A DNA stretch of 12,139 nt, from positions 1 through 12,139 of the forward strand of contig PMJK01000033.1 in assembly GCA_003158505.1 (NCBI GenBank), read 5' to 3'. This stretch comes from Holophagaceae bacterium. Its GTDB lineage: Bacteria > Acidobacteriota > Holophagae > Holophagales > Holophagaceae. Of this stretch, positions 1 to 6,314 are shown piece after piece. The position numbers and the translations under genes are program-made. Below the pieces are notes generated by a model that was not told where the DNA came from, did not search any database, and saw only the letters and a list, made by a program, of their open reading frames with translations. Position 1 is the first letter of the stretch, and every line of letters starts with the position of its first letter.

Positions 1-887
1 CCTTCATCGACAAGGCCCTGGCCATCGCCGCCCGGCCCGGCGTGGTGTTCTGCTCCTTCGGGGACATGCTCCGGGTGCCGGGCTCCAGCGAGGATCTGCT
101 GCGCGTGAAATCCCGGGGCGGGGATGTCCGGATCGTCTACTCGGCCCTGGACGCGGTCCAGTTGGCGACGCGCCTGCCCGAGCGGGAGGTGGTGTTCTTC
201 GCCGTGGGCTTCGAGACGACCGCCCCTGCCAACGCCCTGGCGGTGCGGGAAGCGCGTCGGCTGGGCCTGCGCAACCTCAGCCTCCTGGTGTCCCACGTGC
301 GGGTGCCCCCGGCCCTGGAACTGCTGCTGGAATCCGGCAAGGCCCAAGTGGACGCCTTCCTCGCCGCCGGCCACGTCTGCGCCGTCATGGGCACGGAGGA
401 ATACCTCCCGCTTGCCGCACGCCACCACGTTCCCATCGTGGTCACTGGGTTCGAACCGGTGGACCTGCTCCGGGGCATCCTGGACTGTGTGACGCAACTG
501 GAGGAGGGCCGGGCCGAAGTGACCAACGCCTATGAGCGGGTGGTCGCCCCCGGCGGCAACCCCACCGCCCGGGCGCTTCTGGAGGAGGTCTTCCAGGTGG
601 TGGACCGGGCCTGGCGGGGCCTGGGTGACATCCCCCGCAGCGGGTTCGCCCTGCGGGAGGGCTTCGAGGACCTGGACGCGGAACTCCGCTTCGGGGTGAC
701 AGGCCTCGGCGGTTCCGAATCCCCCGAGTGCCGCAGCGGCGAGGTGCTCCAGGGCATCCTGTGGCCCCGGGACTGCCCCGCCTTCGGCACTCGCTGCACC
801 CCGGAACATCCCCTCGGCGCCACCATGGTCAGCACTGAAGGGGCCTGCGCCGCCCACTACCGCTACCGCCGCCCCGGAGAAGCCTGA
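1..887 (+). CDS. hypD: Hydrogenase maturation protein HypD, 5'-truncated by window edge
   Basis: HypD is the iron-sulfur scaffold that, with HypC, holds the iron while cyanide and CO ligands are attached during assembly of the [NiFe]-hydrogenase active site; it is cytoplasmic. The frame is open from position 3, giving 294 visible residues. HypD proteins are usually about 365-380 residues, so roughly 75-80 N-terminal residues, including the CGxH and GPGCPVC motifs, lie upstream of the window. Visible signatures are FGDMLRVPGS near the start, GFETTAP, CAVMGTEEY, VTGFEPVDLLRGI, and the C-terminal cysteine region ECRSGEV, CPAFGTRCTPEHP and STEGACAAHYRYR. Its four conserved cysteines fit the known [4Fe-4S] cluster. 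The stop (TGA) is one base before the hypE ATG, so the two genes are co-transcribed and probably translationally coupled. Identification is firm; only the N-terminus is missing. Confidence 0.97.
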   Translation, partial: FIDKALAIAARPGVVFCSFGDMLRVPGSSEDLLRVKSRGGDVRIVYSALDAVQLATRLPEREVVFFAVGFETTAPANALAVREARRLGLRNLSLLVSHVRVPPALELLLESGKAQVDAFLAAGHVCAVMGTEEYLPLAARHHVPIVVTGFEPVDLLRGILDCVTQLEEGRAEVTNAYERVVAPGGNPTARALLEEVFQVVDRAWRGLGDIPRSGFALREGFEDLDAELRFGVTGLGGSESPECRSGEVLQGILWPRDCPAFGTRCTPEHPLGATMVSTEGACAAHYRYRRPGEA

Positions 888-888
888 C

Positions 889-1932
889 ATGGCCGAATTC
901 CACCTGGAATGCCCGCTCCCCCTTCCGGCTGACACGGTCCAGATGGCCCACGGTGGCGGTGGCCGGGTCATGCGCAACCTCATCGAATCCCTGCTCGTCC
1001 CCGCCTTCGCCAATCCCGCCCTGGACGCCCGCCACGATGCCGCCCTGCTGGACCTGGGGGGAGCCCGGCTGGCCTTCACCACCGATAGCTTCGTGGTTTC
1101 GCCAAGGACCTTCCCCGGCGGGGACATCGGCGAGCTGGCGGTCTACGGGACGGTGAATGACCTCGCCTGCGGGGGGGCCCTGCCCCGCTTCCTGAGCTGT
1201 GCCCTCATCCTGGAGGAAGGCCTTCCCCTGGCCGAGCTGGCAACCCACGTGGCTTCCATGCAGCGCGCGGCCCTCCGCTGCGGCGTGGACATCGTCACCG
1301 GGGACATCAAGGTGGTGGACCGGGGCCGGGGCGACGGCGTCTACATCAACACCGCGGGCATCGGTCTGGTTCCCCAGGGGCGTCAGGTAGGCCCCCGCCA
1401 GGTCCGCCCGGGCGATGCCATCCTCGTCTCTGGAGACCTGGGCCGGCACGGCGTGGCCGTACTCTCCGTGCGGGAAGGTCTCGCCTTTGCGTCTCCGGTG
1501 CAAAGCGACTGCGCTCCGGTCCATCACCTGGCCGAAGCGCTCTGGGCAGCGGGCATCGACGTCCACTGCCTGCGGGATCCGACGCGGGGCGGGCTCGGGG
1601 CAGTGCTCAACGAAATCGCCCTGGACAGCGGACTGGCCCTGGAGGTGCGGGAGCGAGACATACCCATTGCTGCCGCCGTGGCGGCGGCCTGCGAGCTGCT
1701 GGGCCTCGACCCCCTCCACGTGGCCTGCGAGGGCCGGCTGGTGGCCTTCGTCCCCGGACCCCAGGCCGAAACGGCCCTGGCGGCTCTGCACCGGCTGCCA
1801 GACGGAGAGGGTGCGGCCATCATCGGGCGGGTTCTCGAATCCGGCCAGGTCCCGGTCACCCTCCGCACCCGTCTCGGCACGGACCGCATCCTCGACCTTC
1901 CCACCGGAGAGCAACTGCCTCGAATCTGCTAG
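889..1932 (+). CDS. hypE: Hydrogenase maturation carbamoyl dehydratase HypE
   Basis: HypE receives a carbamoyl group from HypF on its C-terminal cysteine and dehydrates it with ATP to a thiocyanate, the CN donor for HypC-HypD. The protein has 347 residues, normal for the family. Residues 20-26 carry the AHGGGGR motif of the PurM/AIRS-like ATP-binding fold, followed by FTTDSFVV (63-70), GTVNDLACGGA (87-97), VTGDIKVVDRG (136-146) and RDPTRGG (229-235). It ends in the diagnostic PRIC, so acceptor Cys347 is the last residue and the protein should be active. The start follows the hypD stop directly and has a GGAGA ribosome site at 876-880. No further hyp gene follows on this strand, so hypE appears to be the last gene of its operon. 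Confidence 0.97.
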   Translation: MAEFHLECPLPLPADTVQMAHGGGGRVMRNLIESLLVPAFANPALDARHDAALLDLGGARLAFTTDSFVVSPRTFPGGDIGELAVYGTVNDLACGGALPRFLSCALILEEGLPLAELATHVASMQRAALRCGVDIVTGDIKVVDRGRGDGVYINTAGIGLVPQGRQVGPRQVRPGDAILVSGDLGRHGVAVLSVREGLAFASPVQSDCAPVHHLAEALWAAGIDVHCLRDPTRGGLGAVLNEIALDSGLALEVRERDIPIAAAVAAACELLGLDPLHVACEGRLVAFVPGPQAETALAALHRLPDGEGAAIIGRVLESGQVPVTLRTRLGTDRILDLPTGEQLPRIC

Positions 1933-1946
1933 TGGCTCTTCCCTGC

Positions 1947-1965
1947 CGAGTTGAATGGCAACTCG
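1947..1965 (+). terminator. Hairpin shortly after hypE, possible weak terminator
   Basis: A perfect 7-bp stem (cgagttg / caactcg) closes a 5-nt loop (aatgg) 14 nt after the hypE stop. The position suits a transcription-end hairpin for the hyp operon. No run of Ts follows, so it is not a classical intrinsic terminator; it may only stabilise the 3' end. Confidence 0.35.
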
Positions 1966-2031
1966 ACGCGCCCGCGGTGACTCTGGATATCCAACTCGGG
2001 GAGGTGGACATCGAGGCCCTTGAGGTGCCTA

Positions 2032-2049
2032 CTCAGAAAAAATTCTGAG
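2032..2049. terminator. A/T-looped hairpin in convergent region, possible bidirectional terminator
   Basis: ctcagaa at 2032-2038 and ttctgag at 2043-2049 form a 7-bp stem around an AAAA loop. A smaller 5-bp stem follows directly at 2051-2064 (ccgct, gact, agcgg). Being between convergent genes, it could act for either strand, but neither direction has a U-tract after the stem. Confidence 0.3.
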
Positions 2050-2062
2050 GCCGCTGACTAGC

Positions 2063-2095
2063 GGAAGGCCATGGTGCTTTTGTGGCGGGCCTTCC
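2063..2095. repeat. 8-bp inverted repeat (stem-loop)
   Basis: ggaaggcc at 2063-2070 pairs perfectly with ggccttcc at 2088-2095 across a 17-nt T/G-rich loop. It overlaps the 3' arm of the small stem at 2051-2064 by two bases, so the two structures would compete. Its right arm also lies in one copy of a 9-bp direct repeat repeated at 2108-2116. Confidence 0.5.
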
Positions 2096-2143
2096 AGGTG
2101 AGCGAAAGGCGGGCCTGCGGAGTAGTGGACATGCCCAGATATA

Positions 2144-2161
2144 GCTGCCGGTACCGGCAGC
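2144..2161. repeat. Perfect 18-bp palindrome
   Basis: The 18 bases gctgccggtaccggcagc are identical to their own reverse complement. With no central spacer, this reads more like a dimeric protein-binding site or recombination/element end than an RNA hairpin. It lies inside an intergenic region, far from either gene start, and abuts the 2162-2231 stem-loop with no gap. Confidence 0.75.
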
Positions 2162-2231
2162 CTGCGACATTCAGATGGCACCACCCACCAATGGGAGGTC
2201 GCCGCTTGTGGGAATCATCTATGTGTCGCAG
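2162..2231. repeat. 70-nt interrupted stem-loop abutting the palindrome
   Basis: ctgcgaca (2162-2169) pairs perfectly with tgtcgcag (2224-2231). After a G-U pair and a 2x2 internal loop, agatg (2173-2177) pairs with catct (2216-2220), and an apical ccca (2184-2187) / tggg (2192-2195) pair sits inside. The pairings were read by eye and no folding energy was computed. The layered pairing suggests a structured RNA or a structured DNA end, but no known family is recognised. Confidence 0.45.
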
Positions 2232-2264
2232 AAACGTCAATTGCCTGTTTGTGCAGAACCCTGA

Positions 2265-3272
2265 TTACTGAAGCGCCCTGTCGAAGTAGGCGGCGAGTTC
2301 CTCACCCAGGGTGGCGAGGAAGGTCTTCCGATCGAACCCGGGCGGATCCGCTGCGATGTCCCCGTCTGGTGTGGCGATGGCCATGGTTGGTGTATTCATG
2401 AACGCGAAGTGCCAAGCGTTGGGCACCCTGTGCAGCTCCGCGCCAGGCAGGTTCCTGGCCACCCATTCCGCATGGAACTTCGGCACCAGGTACCGGTCGC
2501 TGGCCGCTTCCCAGATGGCGCTCGGGATCCGCACACCCGCCAGTGACTCCGCAGTGAACAGGACACCCACCGGCGCCAGGGCCGCCACCGCCCGCACTCG
2601 CGGGTCCTTCAGTTCCGCACTCTGGACGGCCGGCACCGCCGGAGGTGCGGGTTCCTGCGCCGGGCGTCCCATGCTGCAAAATATCGGGTCCTCCGCGCCT
2701 TCCTTGAGGCAATGCTGGCGCAGTCGCGTCAGATCAGGCTTCCCTCCGGCCAGGGCCAGCACCGTGTAGCCGCCGGCGGAATGCCCCAGGGCCCCGATGC
2801 GCGGGCCGTGAGCGTCGCGGGGTATGCGGTCCTTCCACTTCGGTTCGGCCAGCAGCGCGTCGAGGACCTGGGAAATCTGGCGCGGCCGCACGGACCAGTA
2901 CCGCTCCGGAGGCTTCTTCAGCAGAGTGTCCTCCTGCCAGTTATCCCCCGGATGCCGAAGAGCTGCCACCATGTAGCCATGGTCTGCAAGGGCCTCACAG
3001 AGCCGGCTGTGTCCGAGTTCCGAACCACCGACGCCGTGGCTGACCAGGATCAGACCCTTGAACGTGGGTTCCGGGTCCGCGTACATGGCCACGTTCACAG
3101 TGAAGGGGCCCATGGCGATGGCGTGCGCCTTCGCCTGGGTCGGGTAATACAGTGCCACGGTGGCGTCCCGGTCACCGCATGGGACGTGGATCTCCTGCCA
3201 TCCCACCTGGAATGCGAAAGCCTGGGCCGCGGACAGCAGCCAGGTCAGGAAAGGTCGGATGAGGTAGCGCAT
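2265..3272 (-). CDS. Exported alpha/beta hydrolase, predicted dienelactone hydrolase (PAF-acetylhydrolase-like)
   Basis: A serine esterase or lipase-type hydrolase whose substrate cannot be read from sequence. Taking the ATG at 3272 gives 335 residues with a clear N-terminal signal peptide (about residues 1-20, likely cleaved after AFA), so it should act in the periplasm or outside. Catalytic features are the oxyanion region LVSHGVGGSE (77-85), nucleophile Ser165 in GHSAGG, probable acid Asp259 in AASDRYLVP, and His288 in AWHFAFM. This SHGxGG / GHSxGG / HF arrangement matches the predicted dienelactone hydrolase group (COG4188) related to PAF-acetylhydrolases. Cys188 and Cys199 could form a disulfide. 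The frame stays open upstream to 3473, and another ATG at 3383 has a good AGGGGA site, but that start would bury the signal sequence behind 37 residues. The 3272 start has only a GGGGG stretch upstream. It is transcribed convergently to hypE and divergently from gap. Confidence 0.85.
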   Translation of the reverse strand: MRYLIRPFLTWLLSAAQAFAFQVGWQEIHVPCGDRDATVALYYPTQAKAHAIAMGPFTVNVAMYADPEPTFKGLILVSHGVGGSELGHSRLCEALADHGYMVAALRHPGDNWQEDTLLKKPPERYWSVRPRQISQVLDALLAEPKWKDRIPRDAHGPRIGALGHSAGGYTVLALAGGKPDLTRLRQHCLKEGAEDPIFCSMGRPAQEPAPPAVPAVQSAELKDPRVRAVAALAPVGVLFTAESLAGVRIPSAIWEAASDRYLVPKFHAEWVARNLPGAELHRVPNAWHFAFMNTPTMAIATPDGDIAADPPGFDRKTFLATLGEELAAYFDRALQ

Positions 3273-3576
3273 GACGATGACCCCCGAAGTTGCCTGGCCG
3301 GCATGGGACCTGACGATTGATCCTACAAAGGTGACACCGAGTTCGGTACCGCGAGACCCTAACCTTGGATCTGGATAATCCATGGTAAGTCCCCTGGGAA
3401 GGCTGAGTGCTGGGCTCGCAATGGTCCACCGAGTCGCATCCGCGGGGGCTCCTTTACATGAGTCAACCTCCACCTTGTTAGCTTTCCTTGTCGGCCCCTC
3501 CTCCCCGGGTCAAAATGGAGTGTTTGGACCGAGTCACGGTTCAGACCTTGGATTTCAATCAGGAGAAGGGCCCACT
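3273..3576. promoter_or_regulatory. Divergent intergenic region between hydrolase and gap
   Basis: These 304 bases separate two divergent genes and should hold both promoters. The gap side has a plausible sigma70 site at 3488-3516. On the hydrolase side only a weak TAGGAT -10-like hexamer is seen around 3317-3322 (minus strand), without a good -35 partner. Both the hydrolase frame and the gap frame remain open for some distance into this stretch, but those extensions have no conserved protein character. Short accgagt-type words recur (near 3337, 3428 and 3528); I do not assign them a role. Confidence 0.45.
3488..3516 (+). promoter_or_regulatory. Candidate sigma70 promoter for gap-dinB
   Basis: TTGTCG at 3488-3493 and CAAAAT at 3511-3516 each match the -35 and -10 consensus at four of six positions, with an ideal 17-nt spacer. 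Transcription would begin near 3523, leaving a leader of about 54 nt that contains the strong AGGAGAAGGG ribosome site at 3561-3570 ahead of the gap ATG. Confidence 0.4.
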
Positions 3577-5019
3577 ATGCATGGTTCAAAACCGGACAAT
3601 TACCTCAAGGAATGGCAATCCCAGGAAGCCATCGCGGAACGGATGCTGCCTGTCATCGGCAGTCTCTACCGGGACAAGAACATCGTGGTCACCGTGTACG
3701 GCCGCTCCCTGGTCAACAGCACGGCCATCGACATTCTCAAGGCCCACCGCTTCGCCCGGCAGATCCTCGATAACGAGCTGTCGGTAGCGGATTCATGGCC
3801 CCTGCTGGAGGCGATCAGCAAGCTGGATCTGGCTCCGGCGCGCATCGACCTGGGCAAGCTGACCTTCCACTTCGGCACCGAAGGCGGCGGCTTGTTCGCG
3901 GAAGCCTACGTGCGCAGGGAACTGGCCAGCGTCCACACCGGTGTGGGCCCCATCCTGGATGAACCGCAGGACATCGTCCTCTACGGGTTCGGCCGCATCG
4001 GCCGCCTGCTGGCCCGCATCCTCATCGAGAAGGCCGGCAGCGGCGAGAAATTCCGCCTCAAGGCCGCCGTCGTGCGGAAGGGTGCCGCGGATGACCTCCT
4101 CAAGCGCGCCAGTCTGCTGCGCCGCGACTCGGTCCACGGGCCTTTCAACGGCATCATCACCATTGATGAGGAAGAGAACGCCATCATCGCCAACGGCAAC
4201 ATGATCCGCATCATCTACGCGGATTCTCCCGAAAGTGTCGACTACACCCAGTACGGCATCCGCAACGCCATCCTGATCGACAACACCGGCAAGTGGCGGG
4301 ACCGGGCGGGGCTGGGCAGGCACCTCCTGGCGCCGGGCATCGCCAAGGTCATCCTGACCGCTCCGGGCAAAGGGGACATCCCCAATGTGGTGGCCGGGGT
4401 CAACCACGACCTGATCACGGACCAGGAGCAGATCTTCTCGGCGGCCAGCTGCACCACCAATGCCATCGTGCCGGTCCTGAAAGCCCTCAACGACCGGTAC
4501 GGCATCGTTCACGGCCACATCGAGACCTGCCATTCCTATACCAACGACCAGAACCTGATCGACAACTACCACAAGGCCTCCCGCCGGGGCCGCAGCGCGC
4601 CCCTGAACATGGTCATCACCGAGACCGGCGCCGCCAAGGCGGTGGCCAAGGTCATCCCGGAGCTGGGCGGCAAACTGACCGGCAACGCCATCCGGGTGCC
4701 GACTCCCAACGTGTCGCTGGCCATCCTCAACCTGGAGCTGGGCCAGGAGGCGACGGTGGCCGAAATCAACAGCTACCTGCGGGGCATGTCCCTGGAATCG
4801 CCCCTTCAGAACCAGATCGACTACACCAATTCACCGGAAGTAGTTTCCAGCGATTTCGTCGGTTCCCGCCATGCCGGCGTGGTGGATTCCCTGGCGACGA
4901 TCGCCGAGGGGAACCGTTGCGTGCTGTACGTCTGGTACGACAACGAATTCGGCTACAGCTGCCAGGTGGTCAGGATGGTGCAGAAAATGGCCGGGATCGA
5001 ACTTCCGGCGCTGCCGTAG
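3577..5019 (+). CDS. gap: Glyceraldehyde-3-phosphate dehydrogenase, long (480-residue) form
   Basis: Catalyses interconversion of glyceraldehyde-3-phosphate and 1,3-bisphosphoglycerate with a nicotinamide cofactor, in glycolysis or gluconeogenesis, in the cytoplasm. The ATG at 3577 is chosen because AGGAGAAGGG lies at 3561-3570 and the family's N-terminus fits; the frame is open back to 3382 without protein-like sequence. The protein has 480 residues against about 335 for the common form. The first ~130 residues are an extension typical of the long GAPDH subfamily. Then come Rossmann motif YGFGRIGR (136-143), catalytic Cys292 in SAASCTTN, His319 in CHSYTNDQN, RRGRSAPLNMV (336-346) and the C-terminal WYDNEFGYSCQVVRMV (453-468). 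At the position that usually holds the NAD-selecting Asp the sequence reads AVVRKGA (164-170), which may relax or shift cofactor preference towards NADP. dinB follows 21 nt later. Confidence 0.93.
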   Translation: MHGSKPDNYLKEWQSQEAIAERMLPVIGSLYRDKNIVVTVYGRSLVNSTAIDILKAHRFARQILDNELSVADSWPLLEAISKLDLAPARIDLGKLTFHFGTEGGGLFAEAYVRRELASVHTGVGPILDEPQDIVLYGFGRIGRLLARILIEKAGSGEKFRLKAAVVRKGAADDLLKRASLLRRDSVHGPFNGIITIDEEENAIIANGNMIRIIYADSPESVDYTQYGIRNAILIDNTGKWRDRAGLGRHLLAPGIAKVILTAPGKGDIPNVVAGVNHDLITDQEQIFSAASCTTNAIVPVLKALNDRYGIVHGHIETCHSYTNDQNLIDNYHKASRRGRSAPLNMVITETGAAKAVAKVIPELGGKLTGNAIRVPTPNVSLAILNLELGQEATVAEINSYLRGMSLESPLQNQIDYTNSPEVVSSDFVGSRHAGVVDSLATIAEGNRCVLYVWYDNEFGYSCQVVRMVQKMAGIELPALP

Positions 5020-5040
5020 CGGCCTGAAAGCGCCGTCGGG

Positions 5041-6243
5041 ATGACCCTCTCGAACGATTCCACGGGGGACGTCGGCAACGAACCCGCCGCAACTCGCCGC
5101 ATCGCCCACTTGGACATGGACGCCTATTTCGCGTCGGTGGAGCTGCTGCGCTATCCGGAGCTGCGGGGACAGCCCGTGGTCATCGGCGGCCGTCGCCGCA
5201 CCGCCCTCACGGATTCAGAAGGGTTCCAGCGCCTTTGTACCTACGCCGGCCGCGGTGTGGTGACCACGGCCACCTACGAGGCCCGCGCCTTCGGCGTGCG
5301 TTCGGGCATGGGTCTGATGAAGGCGGCGGCGCTGGCCCCGGAGGCCATCCTGCTGCCCGGCGACTACGAAACCTACAGCCGGATTTCGCGCACCTTCAAG
5401 GCCGCCGTGGCCGCCATCGCGCCCCGGATCGAGGACCGGGGCATCGACGAGATCTACCTCGATCTCACGGACGTGCCTGGCGAGACGCGAGCCCTCGCCC
5501 AGCGACTCAAGGAGGCCGTGCGTGGGGCCACGGGGCTCTCCTGTTCCATCGGCGTGACGCCCAACAAGCTGCTCTCCAAAATCGCCTCCGAGTTCCAGAA
5601 GCCCGATGGCCTCACGATTCTGGGCCTGGAAGACATCCCGACCCGGATCTGGCCCCTGCCCTGCTCGGCCATCAACGGCATCGGCCCCAAGGCCAGCGCC
5701 AAGCTGGAATCCTTCCAGATCCGCACCATCGGGGAACTGGCCGAAGCTGATCCGGCGTTTCTCGTGGATCGCTTCGGCAAGAGCTATGGCGCCTGGCTGC
5801 ACGAGGTGGCCCATGGGCGGGACGAGCGGCCCCTGACGACCTCGCGGGAACCCAAGTCCATCAGCCGGGAGACCACCTTCGAACGGGATCTTCATCCCAA
5901 GCACGATCGGGAAGAACTCACGCGCATACTCCTCAACCTCTGCGAGCGCCTGGCGGAGGACCTCGCGCGCAAGGGCTACCTGGCCGGGAACGTGGGCCTC
6001 AAGTTGCGCTACGAGGATTTCTCGACGATCACGCGGGACCATGCCCTCGAGGTTCCGGTCGCCGATACCAACGCCCTGCGCGATGCGGTCCGGACCTGCC
6101 TGAAGCGCGTGCCCCTGGATCGGAAACTGCGCCTCCTGGGTATTCGGGCAGGGTCGCTGATCAGGGCGGAGGAATACCGATCGCACGCCCCGGCACCCCC
6201 GCGCGTGGCCGAACCTGGGCTCTTCACGGCCTCGGACCTCTGA
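5041..6243 (+). CDS. dinB: DNA polymerase IV (Y-family translesion polymerase)
   Basis: An error-prone polymerase that copies past damaged template bases. The protein has 400 residues. Palm-domain signature HLDMDAYFASVE (23-34) gives metal ligand Asp25 and probable steric gate Phe30; RGIDEIYLDLTD (133-144) supplies Asp136 and Glu137; SCSIGVTPNKLLSKIASEFQKPDG (167-190) and the helix-hairpin-helix NGIGPKASAKL (212-222) follow, then the little-finger domain to about 370. About 19 extra residues (51-70) separate VVIGG from RGVVTTATYEAR, an insertion I recall from a DinB subgroup in betaproteobacteria. The C-terminal EPGLF (391-395) could be a clamp-binding peptide. There is no clear ribosome site before the ATG. 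The gap stop lies 21 nt upstream in the same frame, so translation may depend on gap. No LexA-type box was recognised. Confidence 0.95.
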   Translation: MTLSNDSTGDVGNEPAATRRIAHLDMDAYFASVELLRYPELRGQPVVIGGRRRTALTDSEGFQRLCTYAGRGVVTTATYEARAFGVRSGMGLMKAAALAPEAILLPGDYETYSRISRTFKAAVAAIAPRIEDRGIDEIYLDLTDVPGETRALAQRLKEAVRGATGLSCSIGVTPNKLLSKIASEFQKPDGLTILGLEDIPTRIWPLPCSAINGIGPKASAKLESFQIRTIGELAEADPAFLVDRFGKSYGAWLHEVAHGRDERPLTTSREPKSISRETTFERDLHPKHDREELTRILLNLCERLAEDLARKGYLAGNVGLKLRYEDFSTITRDHALEVPVADTNALRDAVRTCLKRVPLDRKLRLLGIRAGSLIRAEEYRSHAPAPPRVAEPGLFTASDL

Positions 6244-6314
6244 AGCCGAGCCAGGCCCCAGGGTTTTGGGTTTTCCCGCAATTCAGGCACCTTAAGGGGG
6301 ATCCCGGAGCAGGC

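Larger units (their letters stand above)
1933..2264. other. Convergent intergenic region rich in inverted repeats, no supported gene
   Basis: These 332 bases separate the convergent 3' ends of hypE (+) and the hydrolase (-). I find no ORF with both a plausible ribosome site and a recognisable product. The stretch is less GC-rich than its surroundings and dense in inverted repeats: 1947-1965, a 10-bp palindrome at 1984-1993, 2032-2049, 2051-2064, 2063-2095, an 18-bp palindrome at 2144-2161 and a stem-loop at 2162-2231. A 9-bp direct repeat (ggcgggcct) lies at 2084-2092 and 2108-2116. One minus-strand frame is open from about 2240 to 1931 except for a single TAG just after the codons at 2061-2063. 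The region could be a bidirectional termination zone, a structured RNA, or the remnant of a small mobile element. Confidence 0.6.

Noticed and set aside
829..1914. 361-codon minus-strand ORF opposite hypE
   Set aside because: hypE is unambiguous on the plus strand, ending in PRIC; the antisense translation has no family features.
2071..2271. 66-codon plus-strand ORF in the intergenic region
   Set aside because: The GGAAGG before its ATG is only two bases away, it overlaps the hydrolase stop, and the product resembles nothing known.
6261..6277. gggttttgggttttccc between dinB and the patatin gene, considered as terminator or quadruplex
   Set aside because: Only two G-runs and a 3-bp stem; too weak for either interpretation.
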